64,000 nucleotides of DNA. It comes from Lentisphaerota bacterium. GTDB taxonomy: Bacteria > Verrucomicrobiota > Kiritimatiellia > UBA8416 > JAUUYL01. The stretch spans positions 1 through 64,000 of the forward strand of contig JAUUYL010000006.1 in the NCBI GenBank assembly GCA_030590485.1. Reading direction: 5' to 3'. The position numbers and the translations under genes are program-made. Under the pieces are notes generated by a model. That model was not told the origin of the DNA, made no database searches, and worked only from the letters and a program-made list of their open reading frames with translations. This document shows positions 46,207-55,048 of this stretch, one piece after another; position 1 is the stretch's first letter, and each line of letters opens with the position of its first letter.

Positions 46207-46230
46207 GTATTCGAGAGGATTCTCGAATAC
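46207..46230 (+). repeat. Dispersed 10-bp hairpin (GTATTCGAGA type)
   Basis: GTATTCGAGA-GGAT-TCTCGAATAC forms a perfect 10-bp stem eight bases after ribH. There is no U tract. It shares size and core sequence with hairpins at 57774 and 59163. Confidence 0.7.
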
Positions 46231-46346
46231 AGTTGATAGTTATTTGTTTTTAATAGGTCTTCATGCTGGATGTTTGAGTGAATCTGGAATTAATGCTGGT
46301 TTTTATGTTGCTCTCTGGAGTAGTCTGTCTGCTTGCGTAACAAAAT

Positions 46347-46403
46347 ACTAATAACAATTAACTTTTAACCAATAACTGAGCCTGCGCTGTTTGAGCGTAG
46401 GCT
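46347..46403. repeat. 23-bp AT-rich repeat plus hairpin, copy 1
   Basis: A 23-base sequence (46347-46369) beginning ACTAATAACAATTAAC is repeated exactly at 59139-59161. Nine bases later AGCCTGCGCT (46379-46388) and AGCGTAGGCT (46394-46403) form a 10-bp hairpin that ends just upstream of the nusB start. The rest of the 214-base ribH-nusB gap holds no gene. Confidence 0.75.
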
Positions 46404-46413
46404 TTGGGGGAAT

Positions 46414-46830
46414 ATGTCAACTAGACGAGATGCCAGAGAATGGGCGGTTCAACTTCTGTTCCAGATAGATCTTAATGCAACAGACAAGCTGGATAGGGTG
46501 TTGTCTGCCTTTTGGGAGGATAAAGAATCGGACGAAGCTTCCCGTAAATACGCAGAATTCCTTGTTAAAGGTGTTCGGGGTGCCATTGAGGAAATAGACG
46601 CACTTTTGAGTAAATATGCCGACAACTGGGATATCAACAGGATGGGCGTGATTGATCGTAATGTGTTACGCCTGGCATTGTTCGAGATGAACAACGCTGA
46701 TGAGGTGCCATCTGTCGTGTCCATTAATGAAGCGGTGGATCTGGCTAAGTATTTCAGCAGTTCTGAATCGGGTAAATTCGTCAACGGTATCCTCGACAGG
46801 GCAAGGAAAGAACTCGAAGCAACTCCATGA
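46414..46830 (+). CDS. nusB: Transcription antitermination factor NusB
   Basis: 138 residues, all-helical. RRDAREWAVQLLFQID is the family N terminus, and VDLAKYFSSSESGKFVNGIL corresponds to the conserved C-terminal helix region. NusB with NusE and BoxA RNA supports rRNA transcription. It follows rib genes as in many bacteria. The stop overlaps the next start (ATGA). Confidence 0.93.
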   Translation: MSTRRDAREWAVQLLFQIDLNATDKLDRVLSAFWEDKESDEASRKYAEFLVKGVRGAIEEIDALLSKYADNWDINRMGVIDRNVLRLALFEMNNADEVPSVVSINEAVDLAKYFSSSESGKFVNGILDRARKELEATP

Positions 46831-49307
46831 ACAGTTCGTCAGATCAGAAAAACAGATTCAAGCCATCTGGCTTGATGGTAGTTTTTCTTCTTTCGTTACT
46901 TTCACTTGAGCTTACTATCCTTGGCGGCCGCTTTTTGCTTGGCGGCGACTCTGTCATGACGGATCTCTTTATGAGATGGCGCCTAACGCTGTCGATGGGT
47001 GCTTTTTCTAAAGATACTAAGGATATCATTCTTCTTGGTATTGACCCCAAGACGCAGCTTGTTTTGGGGCGATATGGGGCAGGGCAATGGGTTTCCCGGA
47101 AACCGTTTGTTGACAGCCTGCGTTTCTTTCATAAACACCTTAAGCCTAGCGTGATTGGTTATGATATTGTTTTTGAGGATGACCTTTCTTCTGTAGAAGG
47201 ATCTCGGGGAAAGCGTGTAAGTGAATCTCCAGACAAATTGAAGGCGCTTGCAGACCAGATAATCAAGGGATCGAAGCAAGGTGGGGATACTGTTCCTCGG
47301 TCTACGCTTGCGGACATTAACCGTTTGGTGATAGAGCAGGGTAACAAGACTTTTGCAAATGCATATGCGGAGGTGCAGGAGGCCGAATTCTTTCAAACGC
47401 TCCTCGGCTTTTATTTTCGCGGAGGTGGAGTCGATCCGCAAGCTATAAAGATCGAGTCTTGGTCAGATGAAGATATCTTCGGTGATGATGAGGACGGTGA
47501 TGAGGATATGGGGCTAAGGATCCCGTATCTCACGGATCTGGCTATACCTGTTGAGACTGTACATTATGCTACGAAGCGCAAGGACGGCCGATCCGAGCCA
47601 TCGTCTAATGCAAGCTTACCAGCCAGTGAGTTGCTGGATTATATCATGATGGCGCCTCTTAATGTTCCGCGTGATCGAGATGGCGTTGCCCGACTCGTGC
47701 CTATGGTCTTGAGCTTTATGTATCAGAACTCAGTCACAAAGGAGAAAAAAAAATACTTTGTGCCGTCCTTCTCGTTGATGGCGGCGATGCTGCATCTTGG
47801 TGTAGAGTTCCCGCTAGAGCCTGATGACATAGAGGTTTTTATGGGGGATAAGATAATCCTGCGGTCCTCCGCCAAGGGCGAGTATCATATACCTATTGAC
47901 GATGACGGGTACATGTATTTGAACTACAAGAATACATTTAATGACTTTGACGCCATCAGTTTCTCGCGAGTTTCCCCCTCGTACCTTGAGTATTCCCCCG
48001 AGTCTATCGAACGTTATGCTGAGTCCTACAAAAAAATAATTGATGGAAGGATTTCGCTTGTGGGTGTAACTGTTACGGGTGTTGACGTGGGGGCTACGCC
48101 GCTATATTCCAATATTCCGCTTGTGTTTGTCCAGATGACAGCTATCAATAATATACTTACACGAAGTTTTATTGCGCCGCTTGGAGCGAAGGATAGGATT
48201 GTGCTTTGGCTCGTCATGTTTGTTCTCGTGACTTTGATATGTCAATATGAAAAGTCGTTTAAGCTCGGTCCTGCATTGTTTCTTTTTGGAGTTTTCTATT
48301 TCATTATGGCATATGTGTTTATACATAAGAGCTGGTTGATCATGCCGGTTGTGCAGCCGTTACTTTACATTGCTCTAACCTCTTTCAGCATACTTACGTA
48401 TCGTTTTTTTACTGAAGAACGCGCTAAGAAAAAAATACGGGGCATGTTCTCGACAATGGTTTCGGATAAGGTTCTTATTTATCTCGAAGAAAACCCACGG
48501 AGCTTTTCTTTGCAGGGCCGGAATATTGATACCACGGTGTTCTTCTCGGATGTGGCGAGTTTTACGTCAATAAGCGAGACATTACCGCCTGAGAAACTTA
48601 CGGACCTGTTGAATCGATATTTGACGCCTGTTACGGACTGCATAATGAGTTATGACGGATATGTTGACAAATACGTAGGTGATGGAATTATGGCAGTATG
48701 GGGAGCGCCGAACCCTGATCCTGAACATGCTTTGAAGGCTTGCCTTTCAGCGCTTGAACAGCAGGCAATAATAGACGGCATGAACGACGAGCTGGAAAGA
48801 GAGTATGGTGCGAAGATTCATGTTAGGATGGGTTTGAACTCCGGGATCGTTACGGCTGGAAATATGGGCTCTGAGAAAAAGTTTCAGTACACTGTCATGG
48901 GCGATGTGGTTAATCTTTCTTCCAGGTTGGAGCCGGTCAATAAAGACTTTAATACGAGTATTATTATTGGCGATACGACGGCCAAAGCTGTTAAAGATAT
49001 GCTTGTCGTGAGAATGCTGGATAAGATAGTCGTGAAGGGGAAGGTTGAGATTGTTCCCATATATGAATTAGTGGGTAAGAAGGGGACTGTTGCTGATTCG
49101 ACTATGAGCGTTCTGGCGCTTTATGAAGAGGCGCTCGCTCAGTTTCATGGCAGAGAATGGAAGAAGTCACTGCAGATTCTGGAGAAGACCCTTGCCATTT
49201 GTAATGATGGTGCGAGTCTTTACTTAAAGAACCGCGTGCTGGAGTTTATGAAAAACGCACCGCCGGATAATTGGCACGGTGAATACATCCGGGAAAGTAA
49301 AGAGTAG
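46827..49307 (+). CDS. CHASE2-domain class III adenylate/guanylate cyclase
   Basis: 826 residues. An N-terminal membrane helix, an extracytoplasmic CHASE2 sensor (about 35-420; ILLGIDPKTQLVL and VIGYDIVFEDD are typical), three hydrophobic helices (about 455-525) and a class III cyclase domain (about 565-740). Both metal aspartates are present (FFSDVASFTSIS and VGDGIMAVWG), and QYTVMGDVVNLSSRLE is kept. It should make cAMP or cGMP in response to an extracellular signal. It is translationally coupled to nusB. The C terminus ends in a helical, TPR-like segment with NWHGEYI. Confidence 0.9.
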   Translation: MNSSSDQKNRFKPSGLMVVFLLSLLSLELTILGGRFLLGGDSVMTDLFMRWRLTLSMGAFSKDTKDIILLGIDPKTQLVLGRYGAGQWVSRKPFVDSLRFFHKHLKPSVIGYDIVFEDDLSSVEGSRGKRVSESPDKLKALADQIIKGSKQGGDTVPRSTLADINRLVIEQGNKTFANAYAEVQEAEFFQTLLGFYFRGGGVDPQAIKIESWSDEDIFGDDEDGDEDMGLRIPYLTDLAIPVETVHYATKRKDGRSEPSSNASLPASELLDYIMMAPLNVPRDRDGVARLVPMVLSFMYQNSVTKEKKKYFVPSFSLMAAMLHLGVEFPLEPDDIEVFMGDKIILRSSAKGEYHIPIDDDGYMYLNYKNTFNDFDAISFSRVSPSYLEYSPESIERYAESYKKIIDGRISLVGVTVTGVDVGATPLYSNIPLVFVQMTAINNILTRSFIAPLGAKDRIVLWLVMFVLVTLICQYEKSFKLGPALFLFGVFYFIMAYVFIHKSWLIMPVVQPLLYIALTSFSILTYRFFTEERAKKKIRGMFSTMVSDKVLIYLEENPRSFSLQGRNIDTTVFFSDVASFTSISETLPPEKLTDLLNRYLTPVTDCIMSYDGYVDKYVGDGIMAVWGAPNPDPEHALKACLSALEQQAIIDGMNDELEREYGAKIHVRMGLNSGIVTAGNMGSEKKFQYTVMGDVVNLSSRLEPVNKDFNTSIIIGDTTAKAVKDMLVVRMLDKIVVKGKVEIVPIYELVGKKGTVADSTMSVLALYEEALAQFHGREWKKSLQILEKTLAICNDGASLYLKNRVLEFMKNAPPDNWHGEYIRESKE

Positions 49308-49418
49308 AGAGTAGAGAAGGGAGAATGAACAACCAACTTCCAAGTGGAGACTTATAGGCTTTGGATTAGGGTTGCGGGAGGCAGGGACGGAATGTCGAAT
49401 ATCCAATTTCGAAGTGGT

Positions 49419-50543
49419 TTAGGTCGTTGCTTTTAAAAGAAACACTGAGAATGTAGTTCCTTCGCCAAGCGTTGATTTAACTTGAATATCGCCTTTATGT
49501 TCTGAAGCGATTCCTCTGGAAATCGAGAGTCCAAGTCCAGTGCCCTTGTCCTTTTTCTTGGTCGTCATGAATGATTGAAATATTTCCCCAAGAATATTTT
49601 CTGGAATGCCGGCGCCAGTGTCGGACACATCTACCTTCCAGTATTTTCCGGCAGTACGCTCGCATGAAGATATGTCAATTGCGATATTGCGTGTCTCAGC
49701 ATCCTCCATTGCATCGCAAGCGTTGGAAATAAGGTTCATGAAGATCTGCTCCAGTTTGTTTGGCGCGCCGTCTACATAGTAGCGCTCTTTTTCGATGTTA
49801 TTCTGGAGTTGCACGTCGGCTTTTATCATCTTGTTGTCTGTCATGAATAGTGCGTCATCTATGCAATGGGCAAGATCAACCTTCTCGTGTTTTTCTTCAA
49901 CGCCGCGTGAGAAATTGCGAAGGTGATTTGCGAGCTTTTCAATGGACTGTGAAGCTTTTTTGACGCTTACTGTTTGCGACTTTATGCCTTCAACCATTTC
50001 GTCATGAGCCATGTCGCTTTCGAGTTCCTTTTGCATGATCTCATTCGACAGCATGATAACCGTCAATGGGTTGTTGATGTCATGAGCCACACCTGATGCC
50101 AATTCACCAATAGCAGCCAACCGTCCCGCATGTGCGAGACTGTTCTGGAGATCCTTTACAGTTCTCAGGTCGCGAAGAATAGAGAATGTGCGGAGAAAGT
50201 TGCCCTTATCGTCATAAATGCTGAAAGATCGGATTTCCACAGGGATCTCTTCGCCGTCCTTGGTTTTTAGCCAACTCTCAGGAATGTTCTTATCGCCATC
50301 CTCTTTGAGGTCAGAAAAGCCCTTTTCCATCTCTCTCAGGATTCTGTCTGCGTAGATCTCCTTAATGTCTTTACCAATAAGTTCTTCACTTGTGTAACCA
50401 AGGAGCGTTTCGGCGGTTTTGTTTGTGTAGACTATCTTTCCGTCGTCTCCAATGGAGTGAATCATATCAGGGAAATTGTCTAACAGAATCTTGAATATAT
50501 CTGCTTCTCTGATCTCAATGTCGTCTATTTTCATTATGCTCAT
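49419..50543 (-). CDS. PAS-domain sensor histidine kinase
   Basis: 374 residues from an ATG preceded by AGAGGTC. A PAS domain (about 15-135; FPDMIHSIGDDGKIVYTNKTAETLLGY) is followed by HisKA with the H-box ELASGVAHDINNPL and a HATPase domain with N-box NLISNACDAM, G1 DTGAGIP and G2 GTGLGLSIS. No membrane helix, so it is a cytoplasmic kinase. No regulator is directly adjacent. It is divergent from the cNMP-rhodanese gene and lies 1.3 kb from a degenerate NtrC homologue. The intact NtrC-type regulator at 38535 is one possible partner. Confidence 0.92.
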   Translation of the reverse strand: MSIMKIDDIEIREADIFKILLDNFPDMIHSIGDDGKIVYTNKTAETLLGYTSEELIGKDIKEIYADRILREMEKGFSDLKEDGDKNIPESWLKTKDGEEIPVEIRSFSIYDDKGNFLRTFSILRDLRTVKDLQNSLAHAGRLAAIGELASGVAHDINNPLTVIMLSNEIMQKELESDMAHDEMVEGIKSQTVSVKKASQSIEKLANHLRNFSRGVEEKHEKVDLAHCIDDALFMTDNKMIKADVQLQNNIEKERYYVDGAPNKLEQIFMNLISNACDAMEDAETRNIAIDISSCERTAGKYWKVDVSDTGAGIPENILGEIFQSFMTTKKKDKGTGLGLSISRGIASEHKGDIQVKSTLGEGTTFSVFLLKATT

Positions 50544-50624
50544 AATAAAGACCTCTTTATAGGCTATAATTATCACTTGGCCTCAAGATTGTCTATGTTT
50601 TTTTTGCTTGTATCTTTGCTCGTC

Positions 50625-50654
50625 TTGCATATTGTATAAGTAATTGTGTATAAA
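50625..50654 (+). promoter_or_regulatory. Sigma-70 promoter for the cNMP-rhodanese gene
   Basis: TTGCAT (50625-50630), 18-base spacer, TATAAA (50649-50654), 37 bases before the start codon. Confidence 0.45.
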
Positions 50655-50691
50655 GAATTACCTCTGACACTTTGACTCAAGGAGAATGTAT

Positions 50692-51414
50692 ATGAGTATC
50701 ATGGATGGTATTAATAGTTTAATCAGAAAGATTACCGGTGTAGGTGCATCTTCAGCACCAACGCTTAAAGTTGATAAGTCAGTTTTGCTGGAGAAAATCC
50801 GCCAAACAGATCTTTTCAAGGATGTTCCTGAGGAAAACCTGAATGAAATGTATACCAATATGGAGATCATTGCGGTTCCTGCCGGAAAACAAATCGTTAC
50901 CGAAGGACAAGAGGGCGATTTTTATTATCTTCTGGCTGAAGGTCATGCCCGGGTTACCCGGAACAACGAAGTATTGGCTGACCTTGATGAACCCCAGGGG
51001 TTTGGTGAAGAATCGCTTATTTCCAATGCGACCCGTAACGCAACAGTTACAATGACTACGGACGGTGCAGTGATGCGCTTGTCAAAAGATGGATTTAATG
51101 ACTATGTAAAAGAGCCGTTGCTTGATTGGTTTTCACCTAGCGAGGCGCAGAAGAAGATTGCTGATGGCGCCAAGTGGATTGATGTCCGTGAAGAAGACAA
51201 AGCTAAACAAGATCATCTTCACGGTTCACTCGCAATCCCCGTTACTGTCATACGCGACAGATTTGAAGAGCTTGAAAAAGACACTTTGTATATCTGCTAC
51301 TGCGAGAATGGACGCCTCAGTTCCACCGCAGCATTTCTCATGCGCCAGGAAGGTTTCAAAGTTGGCGTCCTCAGAGGCGGCCTTAAAAGCCTGAAACAGG
51401 CGGGCATAGCGTAG
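50692..51414 (+). CDS. Cyclic nucleotide-binding / rhodanese fusion protein
   Basis: 240 residues. A cNMP-binding domain (about 30-130) contains the phosphate-binding cassette GFGEESLISNATRNATV with its Glu and Arg. A rhodanese domain (about 145-238) has WIDVREEDKAKQDHLHGSLAIP and the active-site loop CENGRLSS with its cysteine. The ATG at 50692 is preferred to 50686 because AAGGAG lies seven bases before it. There is no DNA-binding domain, so cyclic nucleotide probably controls sulfur-transfer or redox chemistry directly. The cyclase encoded 1.4 kb away could supply the ligand (inference). Confidence 0.9.
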   Translation: MSIMDGINSLIRKITGVGASSAPTLKVDKSVLLEKIRQTDLFKDVPEENLNEMYTNMEIIAVPAGKQIVTEGQEGDFYYLLAEGHARVTRNNEVLADLDEPQGFGEESLISNATRNATVTMTTDGAVMRLSKDGFNDYVKEPLLDWFSPSEAQKKIADGAKWIDVREEDKAKQDHLHGSLAIPVTVIRDRFEELEKDTLYICYCENGRLSSTAAFLMRQEGFKVGVLRGGLKSLKQAGIA

Positions 51415-51699
51415 GAGGAAAGCAGGTCGTTTAAGCGTAAACAAGTAAACTATACCTACACATAAGCGTACACTTACGCCCACACATCGTCGCACACATA
51501 CATGGTTACGCGTAAAAGACACGCTTTATCGGTCTCAACTGCCTCAATAATCTCGCTACCTGCCCGCAGTGCTACAACATAGCAGGCGGGCAAGATAATT
51601 CCGCCCATTCTACGCAGCAATTGCACTCTATACCTCCACCGAAAGACCAGATCCTATTCGGTTGGCAATTCCATCTACCCACAGATTATTCATAAGACC
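51415..51699. other. Gene-free stretch upstream of the cyclase remnant
   Basis: 285 bases. The first part (about 51435-51505) has ACAC/TAAGCGTA-rich degenerate repeats. The remainder may be further decayed coding sequence of the remnant that follows, but no convincing frame is seen. Confidence 0.4.
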
Positions 51700-51840
51700 C
51701 TTAAATCCTTTAAAAACATATTAGAACTTGACCCGGAGGACGTTCCAAGTGCTATAATGCTCGCCAGAGTAGAGGGTTATAAGCTTAATCTTCCTGATGA
51801 AACGTGGGCGGGTGAATTTACGCGTTCTACGAAGGATTAA
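51700..51840 (+). pseudogene. Remnant of a cyclase C terminus
   Basis: One frame reads LKSFKNILELDPEDVPSAIM followed by LARVEGYKLNLPDETWAGEF and a stop at 51838. CHASE2-type cyclases commonly end with a helical segment of the form Fxx(a/i)LxLxPxDxPSxxxLxRxxxY...PxxxWxGxF. The intact cyclase here ends similarly (NAPPDNWHGEY). Nothing upstream restores a full gene, so this looks like the tail of a lost second cyclase. It ends 11 bases before the next start. Confidence 0.45.
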
Positions 51841-51851
51841 AAGGAAAAGTA

Positions 51852-52976
51852 ATGTCAAAGATACTGCTAGCCAGTAATGAACAGAGCACAGCCGACATCC
51901 TTTCTAAGCTCCTTAAGACAGAGGGTTATAAGGTGGTAATAGCCTCAGTCCTGAGCCATGCACAGGAGTTGATTGAAACCGATGACTTTGATCTGACTAT
52001 TACTAGCGCAAGCAAGGGGTTTGATCCTGAGCTCAGCCTTATGAACTCCGCCAGAACACACAAGGCGTCTATGCCTGTAATTGTCATGAAGGAAGCTGGT
52101 GATGCAGAAGCCGATGCCTTGATAGATGAATATAAACCCTTTGCGACGATGGGCAAGCCGATCAAGGTTGATCGGCTTCTGATTACGGTTCAGCAGGCAA
52201 TAGATTTTAAAGGTGATGAAGCGTCGGAAGATGTAAACCTCAACCTTCAACTTGAGAAGATTTATCAGTTTGAAGGTATTGTCGCTGAAAGTCCCACGAT
52301 GAAAAGCGTGTGCGATATGGTCAGTCGTGTTGCAGGAATCGACGTCACAATACTTCTGTCTGGTGAGTCTGGAACAGGTAAAACCGAGATTGCAAGAACA
52401 CTGCATCTTAACAGTAACAGGAACGCTGGCCCGTTTATTTCTGTAGACTGCTCCAAGGGTGATCCTTCTGGCGAGCTTTTTGGTGGCGGCGGACAGAGTG
52501 CGCTTGTGCTTGCAAATGAGGGCACGATTTTTATTAGGGAAATCAGTAAGCTTTCGCCTGCCACGCAGGATAAACTTCATAAGGTTCTTGTTGAGAAATC
52601 TCTTTCGGCCATCGACTTGGGTAATACAGGTTTTGATATTCGTGTGATAGCGTCAACAAGCGATGATCTCGATAAATTAGTGGCAGACGGCAAGTTTAAG
52701 GAGGAACTTTACAAGATACTGAAAGTCATCCTGATAAAGATTCAGCCCTTGAGAAACCGTCCTCAGGATATCATGCCTACGTTCAGGCGTATGCTTCAGC
52801 AGAAGCTTGGTGATGGGGAAACCCTCCCCAGCATGGAAGTTGAAGTAATTGATGTGTTGGAGAAACATTCATGGCCGGGCAATACAGATGATATCGAGAC
52901 AGTTATTGATTATGCATTGGCAAATCTGGTTAATGACAGCATCAAGAAAGAAAGCCTTCCCGCCGGGATAGCCTAA
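51852..52976 (+). CDS. Degenerate NtrC-family protein (pseudo-receiver plus inactive AAA+)
   Basis: 374 residues with NtrC layout but lacking key residues. The receiver has LLASNEQ in place of the acidic pair and Ser52 (DLTITSAS) at the phosphoacceptor position; Lys102 is kept. The AAA+ domain keeps Walker A (GESGTGKT, 171-178). The sigma-54 contact loop GAFTGA is absent (ELFGGGGQSALVL), and Walker B reads IFIRE with Arg229 where Asp is needed. There is no C-terminal helix-turn-helix. The frame is open throughout, so it is a maintained gene, not debris. It may bind ATP or partners without activating transcription. Confidence 0.85.
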   Translation: MSKILLASNEQSTADILSKLLKTEGYKVVIASVLSHAQELIETDDFDLTITSASKGFDPELSLMNSARTHKASMPVIVMKEAGDAEADALIDEYKPFATMGKPIKVDRLLITVQQAIDFKGDEASEDVNLNLQLEKIYQFEGIVAESPTMKSVCDMVSRVAGIDVTILLSGESGTGKTEIARTLHLNSNRNAGPFISVDCSKGDPSGELFGGGGQSALVLANEGTIFIREISKLSPATQDKLHKVLVEKSLSAIDLGNTGFDIRVIASTSDDLDKLVADGKFKEELYKILKVILIKIQPLRNRPQDIMPTFRRMLQQKLGDGETLPSMEVEVIDVLEKHSWPGNTDDIETVIDYALANLVNDSIKKESLPAGIA

Positions 52977-52981
52977 ACGGG

Positions 52982-53794
52982 CTATAGCTTCATGCCTTCA
53001 ACCGCCGCGCCAGTATTCTTGAATAGACTGCGCGCATCTTCAATGATTTTGTCAATCTCGTCGTCAGTACGTTCCGGTGCGTGGTGGGTAAGAAGCAGTT
53101 GGCCTACGTGAGCTTTGTTTGCAATATAGGTGGCGACTTCCCATGTGCTGTGACCCCAGCCGATATGCTGTTTGTATTCGTCGGGAGTGTATTGGGCGTC
53201 GAAGATCAGATGGTCAGCTCCCTCACAAAACTCAATAAAATCGTGCGACACTCTGTCAATGTCGAATTCAACATCAGTTGCGATGACAATACTCTTTGTT
53301 TCGTCGCTCAATCTGAATGCAAGGCATTGTTGTGGATGAGGAACATTGCACCATTTTATGTCTATGCCGTATAGGCTGAAACTATCGTCATCAACCGGAA
53401 TGTTTTTCATTTCCATGGTTGCGTCCGCCTCGCCGATGCCTATTGGCCAATATGGTTTACCTATGAGCGTGGTCAGTGATTCGCGCCAATTATCGTTACG
53501 GCGTGGATCCGCCATTATGGATATCTTCGCATTTTTATTGTAAAGGGGGTTGAAGGATGGAAGCCCTGAGAGATGATCCAGGTGAAAGTGCGTGAAAATC
53601 ATTGTGATTGGTAGCGGGGTAGCAAGTTCGCCAATTTCCTTGGCTACTCGGGATACACCTGTTCCTGCGTCTATGATTATAAAACCTTCGTCAGTCTTGA
53701 CTCTGAATGATGTGGTACTGCCACCGTATTTAAGATATTCACTGCTGCATACTGCGGTTGTCCCTCTTGTTCCTAATATGTGAAAATCTAACAT
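52982..53794 (-). CDS. Metallo-beta-lactamase fold hydrolase
   Basis: 270 residues. The metal motif THFHLDHLSG (HxHxDH) and later metal ligands (VPHPQ, IATDVEFD, LLLTHHAPER) are present, with N-terminal FHILGTRGTT and YGGSTTSFRV. The layout is closest to the RNase Z/PhnP-like branch, which includes phosphodiesterases. With a cyclase and a cyclic nucleotide receptor nearby, a cyclic-nucleotide phosphodiesterase is conceivable, but the substrate is not determined. The ATG at 53794 gives the family N terminus; 53848 would add 18 residues. It converges on the NtrC-like gene. Confidence 0.85.
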   Translation of the reverse strand: MLDFHILGTRGTTAVCSSEYLKYGGSTTSFRVKTDEGFIIIDAGTGVSRVAKEIGELATPLPITMIFTHFHLDHLSGLPSFNPLYNKNAKISIMADPRRNDNWRESLTTLIGKPYWPIGIGEADATMEMKNIPVDDDSFSLYGIDIKWCNVPHPQQCLAFRLSDETKSIVIATDVEFDIDRVSHDFIEFCEGADHLIFDAQYTPDEYKQHIGWGHSTWEVATYIANKAHVGQLLLTHHAPERTDDEIDKIIEDARSLFKNTGAAVEGMKL

Positions 53795-53949
53795 AGCAAC
53801 TCGCTCAGGGTGTTGGTGTTTAATACAGGGATCAATCCTGCACCGCAAGGAGCAGTAGAGATATTTATGTAATGATGGTACTCTTCGACCCTCTTTCTGT
53901 CAACAGAAACACTCGACAGTTTGCTGTTAATGTTCTAATTTAGTGGGGT

Positions 53950-55038
53950 ATGAAGCCTGACAGACATTATATGGAGCGCGCGTTGGAGCTTGCCCGAAAG
54001 GGGGAGGGGCGGACCCATCCGAATCCGCCTGTGGGGGCAGTGATTGTAAAAGGCGGGCGTGTAGTAGGGGAAGGGTTTCATAAGAAGGCGGGCGGACCTC
54101 ATGCCGAAATAGAAGCGATCAAGTCTGCTGGCAAGAAAGCTGACAAGGGCGCTCTTTATGTGACACTCGAGCCCTGTAGCAGTGCAGGAAAAACACCACC
54201 CTGTACGAAAGCCATTATTGAGGCAGGTATAGAAAAAGTTTTTATTGCAATCAAGGATCCCAATCCAAAGAATCACGGGCGCGGTATATATGTGCTTCGC
54301 AAGGCCGGTATCAGGACTGTGGAAGGGACATCTCGTGATGAAGCGTTTGAGCTGATTACTCCGTTCAGGAAATTAATAATGACCGGGCGGCCATATCTTA
54401 CCCTGAAGATAGGAATGACGATTGACGGCAAGATAGCTGATTTTACTGGCAAGTCGAAATGGATAACAGGGAAGGAATCGCGTGCGTTGGTGCATGATCT
54501 GCGAAGGCGTGTGGACGCGGTCATGGTCGGCGGTCGGACAGCTGTCGCGGATGATCCGTCGCTTTTGTGTACGGGTCGAAGGGATGGAAGCTTGCGCAGG
54601 ATTATTGTTGATTCCAGTGGGAAACTTCCTTTCACAGCAAAGGTGCTTAATGATTCCTGCGCGTCAGCTACGATAGTTGCGACTACTGAGAAATGCGCCA
54701 AGTCGCGAATCAAGAAATACGAGGCTAAGGGCGCAGAGGTATGGGTGCTTCCCGGATCACGAGGTGGTGTTTCTGTACCGAGGCTAATAGATAAGCTTGG
54801 TAAGGCAGGCCTTATGCATGTCTTGTGCGAGGGTGGGGGGGAGCTGGCTTTCAGTCTTATTAAGGCTGGAGTGACAGATAATCACCTCTTTTTTATCGCG
54901 GCGAAATTGCTTGGTGGTGGAAAGTCTGTTCCTTCAATAGGCGGAGACGGCTGGAGCCTTAACAGTGCACCTAATCTGAAATTTAAAGAATATGAGAATG
55001 TTGGCGAAGACATATTGATAAGAGCTGTTCGCAAATGA
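53950..55038 (+). CDS. ribD: Riboflavin biosynthesis deaminase/reductase
   Basis: 362 residues. The N-terminal deaminase has the zinc motifs PHAEIEAI and EPCSSAGKTPPCTKAI (Ser-Ala where His-Phe or His-Tyr is usual). The C-terminal reductase starts near residue 145 (RPYLTLKIGMTIDGKIAD) and ends VLCEGGGELAFSLI...LLGGGKSVPSIGG. It performs the second and third steps of riboflavin synthesis. The ATG follows GTGGGG. No FMN riboswitch is seen upstream. Confidence 0.95.
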   Translation: MKPDRHYMERALELARKGEGRTHPNPPVGAVIVKGGRVVGEGFHKKAGGPHAEIEAIKSAGKKADKGALYVTLEPCSSAGKTPPCTKAIIEAGIEKVFIAIKDPNPKNHGRGIYVLRKAGIRTVEGTSRDEAFELITPFRKLIMTGRPYLTLKIGMTIDGKIADFTGKSKWITGKESRALVHDLRRRVDAVMVGGRTAVADDPSLLCTGRRDGSLRRIIVDSSGKLPFTAKVLNDSCASATIVATTEKCAKSRIKKYEAKGAEVWVLPGSRGGVSVPRLIDKLGKAGLMHVLCEGGGELAFSLIKAGVTDNHLFFIAAKLLGGGKSVPSIGGDGWSLNSAPNLKFKEYENVGEDILIRAVRK

Positions 55039-55048
55039 TGGAGGCGGC

